NCBI RefSeq assembly: GCF_000512585.2
Contig: NC_089241.1
Span: forward strand, 6,466,001-6,530,000
From: Kwoniella bestiolae CBS 10118
Lineage: Eukaryota; Basidiomycota; Tremellomycetes; Tremellales; Cryptococcaceae
Direction of reading: 5' to 3'
Length of the DNA stretch: 64,000 bases
Part shown: positions 37,969-49,315 of the stretch, one piece after another
Layout: each line of letters starts with the position of its first letter
How positions within the stretch are numbered: the stretch's first letter is position 1
Made by a program: the position numbers and the translations under genes
Notes under the pieces: generated by a model
What the model saw: the letters and a program-made list of their open reading frames with translations, nothing else
Database searches by the model: none
What the model was told of the DNA's origin: nothing

Positions 37969-38325
37969 CTAGAACTTTAGCAAAGTGTATCCCTTAGTTC
38001 TCTCAGCTTCTCTTGCATCACAGGCAGACATAAATTGAGGGAAGAAAGGCACTTTCCCCACGCCGACGTAGTCGTAAGATCCCTCATGTGTGCATTTGTG
38101 ATCAGAAAGCGCCTTATCAGGCATATTGACATGGACCTTGTTCGTTCTCGCCACCCGACCGGTGATTCGATATACACACTCCGCTTGTAAGAAATTGCCT
38201 TCTGGGACTAGCCAGGGCAGGAAAAGTGTCTCTTGATGAATCTGAAGACCGATAGTCCCCAACTTCATCTTTATCACAGAACTATCAATCTGCGTCTTCT
38301 GTACAAAAGAATTGTACTCGTACAA
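37969..38325 (-). CDS. hypothetical 118-residue frame (weak)
   Basis: An uninterrupted frame starts MYEYNSFVQKTQ, with a second possible start 19 codons in (MKLGTIGLQ). Composition is ordinary and protein-like (FLPWLVPEGNFLQAECVYRI), without low complexity. No family was recognised, and no clear promoter or introns are visible. It could be a relic of an unrelated gene caught between family copies. Confidence 0.3.
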   Translation of the reverse strand: MYEYNSFVQKTQIDSSVIKMKLGTIGLQIHQETLFLPWLVPEGNFLQAECVYRITGRVARTNKVHVNMPDKALSDHKCTHEGSYDYVGVGKVPFFPQFMSACDAREAERTKGYTLLKF

Positions 38326-38872
38326 CCAACAGAAAGTCGTGGCTCAGGCTCGAATATTTGCGCCCTCACCCATCTCTTTCAACAATCAGTATCCTCATCA
38401 AACGGACAAGGCGTGTTCCATGCCTGAACACCTATGAAAACCATTGTCAGGAAGAAGCTTTCTTCAGAAGCAGTGAATTTGTATGTTGTTTGGTTCACAC
38501 GCTCGTACGGCAGACTAGCAGTATTTTGTCACAACACTGGAACTCAGAGACACTGATACTCGGAGTTTACCGTTAGGCGTAGTGGTAGCATTTACTAGAG
38601 CGCGATGATTGCTTCTAGACCCAGCTTTATCGGTGTGCCCCAACTTTGGTGTGCAGTGCGGTTTACCGCCGTGACATGTGTAGAGTTGCCGCTACTGGAA
38701 ATCTTTGTACTTGGAACAATCGATTGATTTGTATGATTGTGGTATTTTCGATCAAATCAGGTTCCGACCGAATGTCTGCGACCTAGCCGCGCAACGTTCG
38801 TTGATGAGAAATCGATGGGACAATCTACAATGTAGTCCTTGTAGATTGTTAATGGCTGGAGCCGGTGCTTAA
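38326..38872. other. intergenic region with a short perfect hairpin
   Basis: An inverted repeat, ACAATCTACA and TGTAGATTGT, lies at about 38820-38850 next to the truncated end of copy H. No gene was recognised. Confidence 0.35.
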
Positions 38873-39882
38873 TCAAAACAAAATTTGAACAGTATGCACC
38901 TTTCTCACTTTCGCAGGCATCCAAGCCTCAGGTATGGGAGCACCACTCCCTGTGAACAGCTGCAGAGTGATGATCACGCTTTGCAGCACACCGTGTCTTA
39001 TCTTCATGGGCAGATGATCATCGTGGTCTTGTCTGATTCGGGCCAACCATTGCACACTATCATCGAAATCGAGAGGTAGATGTATGTTGATCCCGTTGAA
39101 CATTCCGTTTTCTTGCATAATTTGGGCGCTAGCTGGGAGCTGGAAAGTACATCAATGCCCGGGCCGAAGAGCTTCAGCATCTTGAACGATACGTTGTTGG
39201 AATTGAAGAAGGTGAAAAATCAAGCTCTTGAACTATGTTGAGTGCAGGGCTGATTGAATCTCTATTCACTAAATTCCACATGCACTGCACTCGCTCGTTC
39301 AAGGGTACTTCCTGCGGCGTATTCCCTCAACTCGGGTCTCGATCCTTTCGCATTCACCTGATGATAACCAGTTAGCCAGACATTTGGAGGTAATGTCTAG
39401 ACCCACTTATAGTTCACTCACGATCTCGTCGTCATCTCTTCCACAGGATGAAAAGCCCTTTCGATATGCTCTGACAACGCACTTTCCTGCAGACCCTGCA
39501 TATTGATTGACCATGCGGGGCCACGACCGTCGGGCAGTCTGGGTAGTCGCAACTCTTCTCGGCCAAGTGCATGGTGGGTGTATATGCTGTAGATTTCTGA
39601 ATAGAGCTTCGACCAACGAAATGGGGATCGGTCCAATCGACGAGACTCTGTGTAACAAGACTTTGCCCTTAACGAGACTCCACCCTTGACGAGATTTTCG
39701 CCATAGAAGCGACTTTTGGGCACCTCAGATCTCAGCTCACACAACAGCTATGTTTTTCAAACTTGGCATGCGGTTGGAAGCTACCACCATACTGCAAGGC
39801 ATCACAGACATTTCGCATCCCAGCCTAAAGGTCGGGCTGTGCAATCGAGGGCAGAGCAAGGATATTTGACCAACTCTGGCAT
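38873..39882 (-). pseudogene. family copy H: degenerate finger and kinase N-lobe only
   Basis: Minus strand from 39882: MPELVKYPC begins the AN1-like finger. After the third Cys come an in-frame TGA and a second stop; a frameshift then brings back the final H-x5-H-x-C (ending 39741). A kinase N-lobe remnant (about 39215-38885) reads LRPGH, stop, then QLPASAQ and FDDSVQWLARIRQ, with the TGA near 39160. The C-lobe and C-terminal exons are absent. It lies head to tail behind copy I with a 416-bp gap. It is clearly non-functional. Confidence 0.78.
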
Positions 39883-40298
39883 GATGAACACGTCGTTGCT
39901 TGTTGAGTTCTCTGATAAGTTCAGTTTTCTGATAGAGGTATCAAGTGTTGTATCGCTGAAGAGGATCAAAGTTGATGTAGCTTCAAGAGTGAAAATGGTT
40001 TGATGGTAAACAAGTGGGTCATGCGGTGTCAATTCGGATCCAAAGGATGTCCGTGTGTGTGTCTTTCTGACTACTGATATATTTGCTTGTTTGACTGCGA
40101 TTCGGAGTCGTACTCGAGTTGCACTCGCCCGCCCACCTATACACCATTCTTCCCGTCTCCTATCAAAATCGCAAGGGATATCCATACGCTAAAGCGACTG
40201 GCAACTATTGTGCATCTATGATACAACATTTCGCAAATCCACCCTTCACCATCAGCATACGGTAGTTGAGACCTAAAATGCCGTTCATCACGGGATAC
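39883..40298. other. spacer between copies H and I
   Basis: This 416-bp spacer has a short GTGTGTGTGT tract near 40052-40061. No gene was seen. Its length is close to the A-B and B-C spacers. Confidence 0.35.
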
Positions 40299-42161
40299 CT
40301 ACAACACTTCGGGTGCTTTGGGTCTTGCTACAGTATTCTTCTTTGTCTCGGCACGTTCAGCTTCTCTTTGTCTTCTCTCCGCGGTCAATTTCGAGTACTT
40401 CTCCTTGGTCACCTGCTTATCCACCATATACTCTTCTCGGATCTTTTCCTGATCCCATCCTACCCCTTCCATCAACTTTCGAACCACTGGGTTATCTTTG
40501 TATCGATCTGCAAAATATACAGACCATTCCCTATCAAAGTCAAACGGCGCATTCAAACCCCTAGGCTTGGTAGCGGCAAAAGTCTTGTCCAAGCTCCTTT
40601 GGTAACATGTTTGGTCGAAACGACCTAGCAAATAGTTAAGTCGGTTGTATATCCGCCCATTTCTCACACAATCTGCTCAATCGGGTCGATCATATTTGAT
40701 GTAGCATTCGATGAGTATCTCCTCGGTTTTTGAAAGTTTACCGGAACCTAGGTAAATTGAGGTTGCTTCAAATGCGAAAGTAGGAGCGGAGAAAGCCTCT
40801 TTTTTGGTCGTCACGCATGCCCTATCCCATTTCAGGTATTAGCCGTGAGCTTGCTATTGTCCAGCGATTAGAAGAAGGCTTACCATTCCCAATCGATCAA
40901 GGCAGCTAGATTACCCTCTGCATCTCCCATGAAGATATCTCCCTTATCATCCGCGTGTCTTATGTTAACTTCCTCCGGAAGCTTTCTGAGCTCGTCGCAC
41001 TCCTCTACTAATTCTTTGAATTGAAGATGCCACAGATATGCATTGAGGGGGTCCTCCTATCGTAGATATCCCAGCTCGATCTGCGAGAGTACCATATTGA
41101 TTTGAGTGAGACAGCGTTCCTGGTTGTTCTTGAATGGGCCAGGGAAGTAAGGTGGTTCGAGGTGGTTCAATCCCCATAAGCTGAGAAGAGGTCCTACTTC
41201 GTAGGGTGCATCGCCGCTGGTGGAGGGAACGAGGGAACCGATAGATTTGGCGGAAATAGGATGGTTGGAGAGCTGGATTTGGTATCTGGCATATTCCTCT
41301 ATCAATTGTCGATCTTTCTCTTCTACGAGCTGGAAGTCGTTGTATCTGATGTGGCGCATGAAAAGGGATTTGCCGGGGAGGAATTCACAGAAGAAGTAAC
41401 AGAGCGAATTATCTATGACAGAACGATATCAGTTCCCAGCAATTCCCCTTTCTGGGTGGAGAGAAGCATATCCTGACGTACCTTGGGAAGTACCGTTTTC
41501 ACCTCGCTCTACCGCACTATCCGAAGGCATCCACGCTTGCGGTACTGGGATATCGAAAGACTTGAGGGACCGGAGGGTAACAACTTCACTCTTGGCTGTA
41601 TGATCGAGTACTGCCATCGGAGGTATACCATTATGAGCTTGTCGGACTCTGATCAACCACTTGACACCATCATCGAAAGTAAGAGGGAAATGGATGTTGA
41701 GTGCACCAAAAACCCTTTCGTCGTCCAAAATAGTCTGTGCGCTGGCTGGAAGATCCAAAGAGCATTGTTGACCTGGTCGAAGTGATTCGGCAGAGCTAGT
41801 AATGGCAGTTCGGCTATTCTCGAGTTTATTGAGCAGGATTGTATACTGGCGGTACGTTAAGCGGAAGTCAATTGAAGCTGACACTGAGGAAGACAATTTA
41901 CCTGCTTCAGTTGGATCTGTTTCTCCCTCTCCTTCTCCACTTCAGTCTTCATTGACTCCTCCTATCAGTATTACCATGTCAGCACTAGATCATCTTGTCA
42001 TGTGTCAAGGTGCTCACTCTTTTGACTCACGCAAAGATCTGTAGCGGCGCACGAATGAAATTCTTGTTGAATATGCTTCACACATCGTGCTTCTCTGCAG
42101 ACGCGGCACACGGTGTTTTGGTTGGTGATCACCTCGACACTGCAGTGCGGGTGAAAAGCAT
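40299..42161 (-). pseudogene. family copy I: full-length layout with two nonsense codons and a damaged 5' end
   Basis: Exon remnants (minus): about 42161-42031, 41961-41902, 41845-41482, 41412-40884, 40821-40299, with family phases and splice sites kept. Exon 1 retains the last ligands (C-x2-C-x4-C-x2-H-x5-H-x-C), but the first Cys and an in-frame start are lost. Exon 2 is a coiled Glu/Lys linker. The N-lobe has GVKWLIRVRQ and the C-lobe YLWHLQFKEL, NIRHADDKGD and LIDWEW. A TAG (41057-41059) interrupts the C-lobe, and a TGA (40677-40679) replaces Leu of the D-L-A-D-C-V motif. Splice sites and most codons survive, so inactivation looks recent. Confidence 0.8.
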
Positions 42162-42769
42162 TTGGTTTTGAAGTAGAAAGCCATCGTATTGGTAATTTTT
42201 GCGTATCATCGCAGATATTGCTTATACTCTCAAATGGTTTTGATGTTGTTGAAGTGTACCTGTGTGCGCGGCGTGTGTTGCGCACGGAATCTTTCATGCT
42301 TTGATGACGATCTAACAACTGGCTCACTGTCCGACAGCACCATTCAAGGACCCAATTTTGCATTCGACAAGAACAGATATCTCGCAATCAGCACTCGGCG
42401 TTCACCAACTTAATGGTCTGATGGATTCGATTGGGAGTCCACCTGGTTCTACAGAAGGTTCTTGATCCTCGTGGACCTGCGTGAGCACTCACTAAAATCA
42501 TTGATCAATTCTCGAATGTGGCAATTGTTCATTCGAGTCCCTTGTAAACCCTAATTATGGATTTTTGAGATCGGAGACATGTGCTTTGTATACTCCCCCC
42601 GTTTAAGCTCCTAGATATTGGTCTCTTCGTAAAGTAGTGAAAGACTGACTGAAGAATCAGATGGATATATCACTTTGACATCCGATATCATCATTCATTT
42701 TGATGATCATCAGCGATACTTCACCTGCATAACAACTCCGCCGAACTGATCGCAGCAAGGGGTATCACA
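42162..42769. other. intergenic region upstream of the RBM25-like gene
   Basis: No coding exon was recognised. It presumably includes the RBM25-like promoter. The right 100 bp are CA/CT-rich. Confidence 0.35.
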
Positions 42770-45692
42770 ATGTACAACGGTCAACGTAAGTGCACTTTTC
42801 TCAGACAGCAAAACTCTTCTTTCTTCCTTGTTTAGCTAAACTTCGTTGCAATCTCATCTACAGCACCCTTCCGCCCCCCACCAGGTAACCTCCCGCCCTT
42901 CCCTCCCAACCGACCTCCTGCTCCAGGTCAAACTCCAAGCCAATTCCCGCCCTTCCGACCCCCACCTCCAGGCTCCTTCATCCCCCCACCTTTCCCACCA
43001 AACTTCGCCCCCGGCTCAAGACCTCCTCCACCCATCTCACCTTCCGGTCCAGGAGGACCAGGGTACAACTCGCCTGGAGCTGCTTCTTCCAATGGCTTAC
43101 CATTCCGTCCTCCGCCCAGCGGACCAGCAGGCATGGGTCTCAACCAGTATCCTCCTCCACGCCCTGCTCATCCCGGTTTAGGGCTACCTCCCCCTCCTGC
43201 TGGATTACCCCAGGCACCCAGGTTCGAGGGATTACCTCTCGCTCAGAGTCCGAACGGTGCGGCTGGAACTGGAACTCCGCCTGGATTCGTGAGGGACGTG
43301 AAGACTACTAGTGTCTTTGTGGGAAGTATCGCACCCGGGATCATGGATGATACGTTGAAGAATCTCCTAAATGTGAGTATACATGATGATTCCCTTTCCC
43401 CCTTGAATACCTACAATCTCCTCTTGCACCTATATTCTAAACATAGGGATGCTTGTCCCAATTTACTGATGTATCCTATACTCAACAGGCATGTGGTCCT
43501 CTACATGAACTCAAGAGAGTATCAGGCGCCTCTGGTAAACCCCAAGCATTCGGTTTTGCAGCGTATGAAAATCCAGAGGTCGTACTGAGATGTATAAGAT
43601 GTTTGAACGGGGTTGAACTGCCTGATTTGTCGCCTGAGGGAAGAAGAGATGGGAAGAAGAAGGCTCTGGTGGTTAAAGCGGATCAGAAGACTCAGGAGTT
43701 TTTGGAGGAATTTGAATCGACTTTGGGAAGATCTGATGTGAGTTTGTCATTCTTAACAAACCCAAGTCAACGCCCCTCTTGATGGAGCAAGATCATTCGA
43801 AGCTTACCCTCATGAATACTCTTCCAGAACGACGAAGAGGCCGACGCCGCTACTCGGAAATCCATCGCTCACATCGTCGCGCTTCTCACCGATCCTAATG
43901 CCCAACATCCCGATGCACCCGCCAAACAAGGTGGCGGAGGTGGTGACTCGCCCTTACAAGTCATCGTACCAGAACATCTGCAAGATTTGAAGGAAGGGGA
44001 TCTACCAGAAAATCAACGAGTAGCGGTATTAGACCAAATTGCCATATTCAGAGTAGCAGCAGCTAAGCGAGAGAAGGAGAAAAAGGCCATAGAAGACGAG
44101 AGAGAAAGGTACAGGATGATGCAACAGCAACAAGCCAATCGGACACCTGCGGTAAATCCAAATGCGAATTACGGATATGGGAATAACAGATCATTGGCAA
44201 AGCAACAACAACAGGCTTGGCAGAACCAGAACCAGCATCAAAGTCCCATCACCCCTCAGCAGGGTCAACAGACTCCTGTACCTGGTCAACAGCAAAATGG
44301 AGCTGGACCTAGTAGAGTCAGGGATCCGCAGGGGTACGATAAGCCTGTGGGATTCGTGGCTGCTCAATCGGCTGAGGGGAAGGTAGATTCTGGAAGGACG
44401 GATGAGGAAGAGGAAGAGCTGAGGAGACAGAGGAAGCAGAGGGAGAAGGATATCGCGTTGAGAGATGTGAGTTGTTCACTGTTCTTTTAGGCCGGTGAGG
44501 AAGAATGGAGAAATTGACGACGTCTTTCCCATGTTAGGCTGAACGAAGGGTAGAACACAGGGAACGAATGCGGATAGATGCTTTGAACCGAGAATTGGCT
44601 CAGCGAAAAGCTCATGATGATCTGATTGAAAGGAATAGGAGGAGATTGACTGAGCAATATGAGAATTGGGATGATGATGAGATCATAGAGAAGGGTCGAG
44701 AGCTGTTCTATACCGATAGGTGAGTAATGGCTTTCTGACCTGTTTACTCTCATGAGGGCAAGAAAGGCCAAGCTAATATAACCGCACAGAGCAACATGGC
44801 GAGCGAGAAGACAACGAATCAGACAACAAGAGTACCAAGATGATGTACGTGATAGACAGCAGGAGGAAGACGAGCTACAAGCTCTCGAGAGAGAAAGCGA
44901 GGAATTCCTAAAGAAGCAGATGGCGGAATTGGCTGAATTGGAGAATGAGCAGAAAGCCAAGGGTCTACTTACGGAGGATGCTGCACCTATCAGACTCAAT
45001 ATCCAACCTACCACTATTGATGTGAAACCCAAAGAAGAGGTCAAACCTGTCATAGCGAATAAACCGAAACCCGTGATCTTGGCTGGAGATGACGAAGAAG
45101 AGAATGAAAAGAAGAAGAAGAGAACGTTGATTAGACTCGACGCTGATACGGATGGCAACGACGGATTGACTGAGGCTCAGAGGCTGGCTAAGCGGAATGC
45201 GAAGCTATTGGAGATTAAGAAGACCCTTCCGCAAAGTAAGAGGGATATCTTCAGGGCAGGAATCGACTGGGCTGCGGTTCATGACGTGAGTTGTTCTCGT
45301 GCTTCGCTGATTCGCCGCGTTCTGTTTGGTGTCATTGAGGTTTTGTACTGATGTGATATTTGATCGCTTCTTGCAGTCCACGATCAGAGACAAGATCAAG
45401 CCTTTCGTCGAAAGTCAGATCAAGCAGTTCCTAGGTGAATTGGATCAGGATTTGGTCGAGTTCGTGTTGGAACATCTTAAGGATAAAAAGGGGTCGGATG
45501 ATTTGGTAGATGGGTTGGAACCTGTACGTGATATACATCTTAACATATATCGAAACGAAGGGGTTAACCTGAATCATTCTCTAGATTCTCGCTGAAGATG
45601 CCGAATCCTTCGTACTTCAATTATGGAAGTTGCTCATCTTCGAAAGTGAGGCTTACAAAGTTGGCCTAAGCACTGGATCGATGATGCCATAA
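42770..45692 (+). CDS. RBM25-like splicing factor (RRM plus PWI)
   Basis: Exons: 42770-42785, 42864-43372, 43489-43737, 43828-44466, 44538-44719, 44790-45285, 45377-45523, 45585-45692; all phases close; 781 residues. The first ~150 residues are Pro-rich. The RRM (about 155-235) has SVFVGSIAPG, LHELKRVSGASGK, PQAFGFAAYENPE and CLNGVEL, nearly diagnostic of RBM25/Snu71. A Gln-rich part and a long Arg/Glu-rich helix follow (ERRVEHRERMRIDALN). The C-terminal PWI domain reads KRDIFRAGIDWAAVHD to LWKLLIFESEAYKVG. The human protein ends very similarly. Role: U1 snRNP-associated 5' splice-site selection in the nucleus. Confidence 0.92.
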
Positions 45693-46257
45693 TGTTGAGC
45701 AACAGATGGAATTATAGGTATGATGGAAAGATAGGGGATGATGGCCGAGGTATGTTCCTTCTGAACGAATGCATGTAGAGATATGATTACGTTTTTGCTG
45801 TGTTTCTATATGGAAAACGGCAGTCCGCATGGAACATCGTGGTGAGCAACAACGCGATGAGAACGAAGCTGAACTTGGAGTGGTGCGGGAAGAATATGAC
45901 AAGCTCAGGTGGGCATCTATCAATCTTTTTCCAATCCTTCCCTACTATACATCGACTTCTTCATCTCATCACGAGCAGCCAAACTCACTCTTGCAGCTGA
46001 GCACGCCGTGTCCCAGGCTTTTCCGGTGAGTGTGTGAGTGATGGAGAGCCACTGAACTTTGGGTATCTACCTTGTACTGACGCAGAGGAGACTTGCTTTA
46101 TTATTGGAGCTGATTGGCATTGGATCTGAGTTCTGTTCAACGGTGAGCAGTCAAGTATCCCCCCATTTCAGTTCTGAGATGATGATATCTGAGGGCATGT
46201 ATTCCCGGTCATATACGATTACATCCAAGATGCATTTTGTCTAAAGAATTATAGATG
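45693..46257. other. convergent region with splice-like signals but no clear gene
   Basis: An ATG overlaps the RBM25-like stop (TAATG, 45690-45694). From it, MLSNRWNYRYDGKIGDDGR runs to a gtatgt donor (45750), and a cag acceptor follows at about 45823. Further exon-like pieces (EHAVSQAFP, RRLALLLELIGIGSEF) have good donors and acceptors, but phases do not join all pieces in one frame. It could be a decayed gene, an al­ternative 3' end of the RBM25-like gene, or chance. Confidence 0.3.
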
Positions 46258-47320
46258 CTACACCTCTATAAGCTCATTGACCCACATCAACTTAGATGCA
46301 GCAAGGTACAACCACCTAAACCACACCAACTGGGACCGATGAGCCATCATAGCTTGAATGCTCTGCACCCATCGAGCGGGACTTGACGTGATCATCACCT
46401 GTCTCCCTGACTTCCCTTCCGTTGCCGAGCCCAAACCCAGTATTTGAGTTGCTATACGCCTTATATTCAGATAGATAGGATACACCGGTCCGGTAAATTT
46501 CGGTATCACCCCTGGCGATATGAGGTGTAATATCCTTGGCTTCGTATCGCAGGACAAGAGGGGGAGGGAGAGGGGAAGGGAGATGTGGTTTGGATGATGT
46601 GTTATTCCGGTTGAATCGAATGTTATTATCTACATCGTGTTTGTTTGTGAGTCAAGTATCTCCTGTACGAAAGGAGAAAAGAGGTTCACGTACCAAGTCC
46701 ACAGGATGGTCTTTCAGATGGTTGTTCAGCAGGTCCGCTATTAGCTCGGGGTCCCAATGAGAAGACATGGAATCTTGTAGATTCCTATCATGTCATGTCA
46801 TGTCAGCTGGATATCGTATCTGAATAGTGAACCTGAGGTAAAGCCGGACTCACGGATGATCCACCACTTTTACATTCCCTCTGTCCACTCCTAGGTATTC
46901 ATAGCTCGAATGTAGTTCCTCGGTACGTATCTGACCTAGTCCTGATGAGTTTCCTGTAATGAGATAGTCAGCTTCCGTCTGATCAGCACGTCATCAACGA
47001 ACAAGCTGACCTGTAGATAGACATAGTCCACTGACTTCCCATCCTTCCTTCACTAAGGACAGGATGGTAGGGGAGAAAAACATCACTTCGTCATCTGGGT
47101 GAGCAGTAAGTAGGAGTGCTTTAGGTGAATGAGTTGTTGAGGTTGAATCAAAGCGTACGTAGGATGAGAAGTGGGGCTCTCTTGAGCTGGACGGTAGGAG
47201 ATGGGAGTATGGGAATAAGAGGGCAAGGAGCGGGAGAAGAAACGAAAAGAGCAGGAGGGGGCTAATGGCGCGGGGTGTGGAGGGGGCGGATGACTTGGGG
47301 TGACGAGGTGTGGGTGGCAT
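46258..47320 (-). CDS. GPI12: GlcNAc-PI de-N-acetylase (PIG-L/Gpi12)
   Basis: Exons (minus): 47320-47011, 46953-46854, 46784-46694, 46629-46258; phases 1, 2, 0 close; 290 residues. A hydrophobic segment at about 21-38 (LLLFSFLLPLLALLF) anchors the protein in the ER membrane. The catalytic AHPDDE is at 73-78, followed by CLSTGNSSGLG, IRTEELHSSYEYLGV and, in the last exon, TFDSTGITHHPNH. It catalyses the second step of GPI-anchor synthesis on the ER. It is divergent from the NXT-type gene. Confidence 0.93.
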
Positions 47321-47652
47321 TGTAAAGTCTCCTCACTGCGAGCCAATCCGACTGGTCAGGCAGAAGGGCGGTAAGCTTGATCCTTTCGTGTTGGTCAATG
47401 TTACTGTAGTATTCAGTAGTTGGACATGGTCATCAACGAGAGTCCACCTGGACGTTAACAGGTGGAGGGGTAGGAAGTGATGACGTGGAAGATGATCTTG
47501 TATATGTATGAATTATGAATTTTTGCCACTCAATACCAGGCACTCACTCACCCAATCAATTACGGAAATCATCAACATAACATCAACTCATGATACATCT
47601 ATCTATTCATCCATCTCTCACTCATTCATGTTTGAATGACACCTCGGAGATA
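47321..47652. promoter_or_regulatory. bidirectional promoter region, GPI12/NXT
   Basis: These 332 bp lie between divergent starts, with a CATC/CACTCA-rich leader before the ATG at 47653. No coding sequence was seen. Confidence 0.35.
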
Positions 47653-48719
47653 ATGGCTACCTCAGCTATCCCACCTCAAGCACAATCAATGAGCATCCCA
47701 ATCAATACCGTGTAAGTTCTCATGTCACTTGGGAAAGCACCAATTTCGTTTCCGTCTCTCGCTGACCCTTTGTTTTCCTCCTCTTGGGTGAGTGCAGACC
47801 ACAACCTTGGCCACCAGCCGCCATCGATGCAGCCTCTCATGGGGCCATAGCGTTCTGTCAAGTGTACTACGAAGCGTACGATGAACCCACACGGCGGGAC
47901 TCGGTAGGTCACTGTTCTACCGACTGACGATACATAGAGGATCCCCTTACTGGATATATCAGCCGGTGCTAACTTGTGTATACGTTCATAGGAGATACCA
48001 CTCCTCTACCTACCCAACTCCAAGATCATATGGAATGGCAATACCGTACCATCCGATCGACCGGGGTTATCAGAGTTTTTAAAAGGTATACCGTTGAGTA
48101 GACATGACTTGCAGACACTGGATTGTCATCCTGTTTCTGGTGAGTCGTCTCTCTTTCCTTGCGAAATCACTAAACAGAAGTCCACCCCACCATAATCACT
48201 GAACCATCACCCTTCCACAATCTCACACCCTCGATCATATATGTGTTGATGGTCATACGTTACCCCATGCTGACTCCGTCAATGTCGCTGCCAGCCGAAC
48301 CAAACACCCCTCCCTCCCTGATCATAAACGTAACAGGCTCAGTCCTGCACGGACCCACCGTCCTCGCTCCTCCATCGTCCGCACCGGATAATCGAAATAA
48401 CACTGCAAATGGGAAAGACGCAACTCGAGATATGCCGAGGAAATTCCACGAGATGTTCATGCTGAAAGCTGTGGAGCAGAGCGAGGGGATGCAGCCCAAG
48501 GTGAGTTGTTGGTTCCACCCCTTCCGTCTAGTAGAGTATCGTTGGAATGGATATCTTGCTGTATGGTGAGAATTCAAATATGACAGGGACAGCAGTGGTG
48601 CTGCTTTTCGTGATGGTCATGATGATGAGAACCATAGAATTCGAGAATCGCTCGCTAATCCTTCTAAAATGGATTTGTAGTACGCTATACATAGTTCGAA
48701 TTTCAGATTCATCGGTTAG
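47653..48719 (+). CDS. NTF2-like mRNA export factor (NXT/p15 type)
   Basis: Exons: 47653-47711, 47798-47903, 47992-48139, 48295-48500, 48681-48719; phases close; 185 residues. Motifs of the NTF2 fold are FCQVYYEAYDEPTRRDS, LYLPNSKIIWNGN, FLKGIPLSRHDLQTLDCHPV, SLIINVTGSVLHG, FHEMFMLKA and the closing strand FRFIG. NXT pairs with the Mex67/NXF receptor at nuclear pores to export mRNA. The last two introns are long for this locus (155 and 180 nt). A His/Asn/Thr-rich loop after VLHG is an insertion relative to animal NXT1. Confidence 0.85.
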
Positions 48720-49315
48720 ACGATCAATCTACCAACGATCCTCTTCTCCTTTATCCATTCCCTCATCTCCGACCTGACTTTGATCTCCTTCTCTCCTCAA
48801 CCCGTCCGCCCTTCGCCCTCATCCACCTTCAATCTCCCTACGAACACGAATAGGGAGAATTGCCAACCCACTATCACCCTCCAACACAGCCCACATTGTA
48901 TCTATACCTTCGCACCATACATACCTCACTTTCATACAATTCACAGGAGGTAGGTTCTCAAACAATACACGGAGATATATAAGAAGAGAACCAAATGATC
49001 ATATGCATAATATAAATAATAATGTCGTAAACCTTATGATCTCTTCAAAGACTTCTGTTTGATCACTGCGCTGCACTCTGCAAATGTGAAAAACTGGCAA
49101 TGGCTGCTGACTGAATCAATCATATACTGTTCATCCTCTTTCCGTGCTGAAATTGTAGTGCATATCCGTGATTCATAATGCATATGCAAAAGCTATGACA
49201 GGTGATTATCAAGTAATTATAATATCTATGTTTTGCCAGTACCAAGTCCGGTATAAAATCTATAAGGGTATCTATAATTCTGTCTTCATTCTTCTCCTTT
49301 CTCCTCTATCTATGT
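48720..49315. other. convergent intergenic region
   Basis: It lies between the stops of the NXT-type gene and the MFS transporter. It is AT-rich, with an ATAATATAAATAATAAT stretch around 49007-49022. No gene was seen. Confidence 0.4.

Noticed and set aside
38579..38640. tRNA-like string (GCGTAGTGGTAGCAT)
   Set aside because: It resembles a D-arm start, but no anticodon stem, T-loop GTTCRA or matching acceptor stem follows.
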